From Prevotella melaninogenica (GTDB lineage: Bacteria; Bacteroidota; Bacteroidia; Bacteroidales; Bacteroidaceae), in contig NZ_CP072350.1 of assembly GCF_018127965.1 (NCBI RefSeq), positions 992,001 to 1,056,000 on the forward strand: a stretch of 64,000 bases of DNA, in the 5' to 3' direction. Below the pieces are notes generated by a model. That model was not told the origin of the DNA and searched no databases. It worked only from the letters and a program-made list of their open reading frames with translations. This document shows positions 63,758 to 64,000 of this stretch, piece by piece (the stretch's first letter is position 1; each line of letters starts with the position of its first letter). The translations under genes and the position numbers were made by a program.

Positions 63758-64000
63758 TTAATCATCAAGCAATGTTGACGAACGAACACGGCTTAATGTT
63801 TCTGGTGTCATCTGCAGATAGCTGGCAATATAAACCAGCGGTGCACGCAAGATAACCTGTGGACTTAGCTTACACATTCTCTTATAACGAGCTTGTGCAG
63901 TTTCAAAACGTACAAGGTCAGCATGTACCTGTGAGGTGATAAGACTCTCTTCTAATATCTTACGATAGAGAATCTGAATATTAACATTATGAAGAGCTAC
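63758..64000 (-). CDS. Crp/Fnr-family transcription regulator, C-terminal part only
   Basis: Reading the minus strand from the right edge gives 80 residues and a stop at 63758. The part seen is the end of the long helix and the DNA-binding domain: FETAQARYKRM, then APLVYIASYLQMTPETLSRV, the helix-turn-helix with the usual Ser-Arg recognition segment, and a short tail ending STLLDD. This matches Crp/Fnr-type regulators common in Bacteroidetes, where the second helix reads IASYLG-TPETLSRIR. The ligand-binding domain lies outside the window, so the signal cannot be told. Confidence 0.85.
   Translation of the reverse strand, partial: VALHNVNIQILYRKILEESLITSQVHADLVRFETAQARYKRMCKLSPQVILRAPLVYIASYLQMTPETLSRVRSSTLLDD

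Overview
The window looks like a chromosomal segment of a Bacteroidales bacterium, most likely a Prevotella-type oral or gut anaerobe. The evidence is a complete Bacteroides aerotolerance (bat) locus, a tamB gene paired with an Omp85 lipoprotein (TamL type), a PorE-like lipoprotein of the type IX secretion system, SusC-style regulatory/plug outer-membrane proteins, and promoters of the Bacteroidetes form TTTG-N19/20-TAnnTTTG. Most starts lack a strong Shine-Dalgarno sequence. I saw no rRNA, tRNA, insertion sequence, prophage or CRISPR array. Most of the DNA is ordinary housekeeping sequence; the unusual material lies in the intergenic repeats and in one frameshifted block.

Layout. 1-9.1 kb: the 3' part of a class A penicillin-binding protein; a minus-strand group (two hypotheticals, ruvC, an MBL-fold hydrolase, rsmG, a DUF3298-like lipoprotein); then a HAD phosphatase, panB and an MFS transporter on plus. 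9.3-13.8 kb: ftsY, rimO, an HU gene, and a gene that joins an HU domain to a membrane span and a LysM-like periplasmic domain. 13.8-22.1 kb: the bat operon (moxR, DUF58, an unnamed membrane protein, batA, batB, batC and a batD-batE fusion). 22.2-28.0 kb: PAP2, queA, an Smr-domain protein, nadE and a small exported protein. 28.0-29.2 kb: repeat-dense non-coding DNA. 29.2-34.8 kb: an outer-membrane barrel protein and gyrA. 34.9-39.9 kb: three tandem TPR paralogues and a DEAD-box helicase; the second and third paralogues and the helicase carry about nine small frameshifts, nearly all fixed by restoring one A or T. 40.1-44.1 kb: serC, serA, a DUF1015 gene and a YigZ-family gene. 44.8-52.3 kb: tamB-tamL. 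53.0-60.9 kb, minus strand: folA, thyA, an RsmF-like methyltransferase, a PorE-like gene and mutS2. 61.6-64.0 kb: a macroglobulin/plug protein without a barrel and the end of a Crp/Fnr regulator.

Main unexplained structure. Two families of intergenic arrays share an exact 22-nt period. One family, built of small covarying hairpins, occurs at four loci (about 1977, 9327, 52461 and 61256). The other occurs as an inverted pair of about 110 nt flanking the tam operon (44275 and 52756). Other spacers hold inverted repeats built of 7- to 14-nt units (10566-10646, 28419-28663, 28858-29033), an octamer repeat just behind the stop codons of both gyrA and mutS2, and a 38-bp perfect A/T palindrome.

How genes work together. 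The bat locus forms a putative MoxR/vWA membrane complex. tamB and tamL form an outer-membrane assembly module. serC and serA give the serine branch with a possible DUF1015 partner. folA and thyA couple folate reduction with dTMP synthesis. ftsY and rimO serve membrane targeting and ribosome modification. All calls come from reading the sequence and translations; no database search was made.
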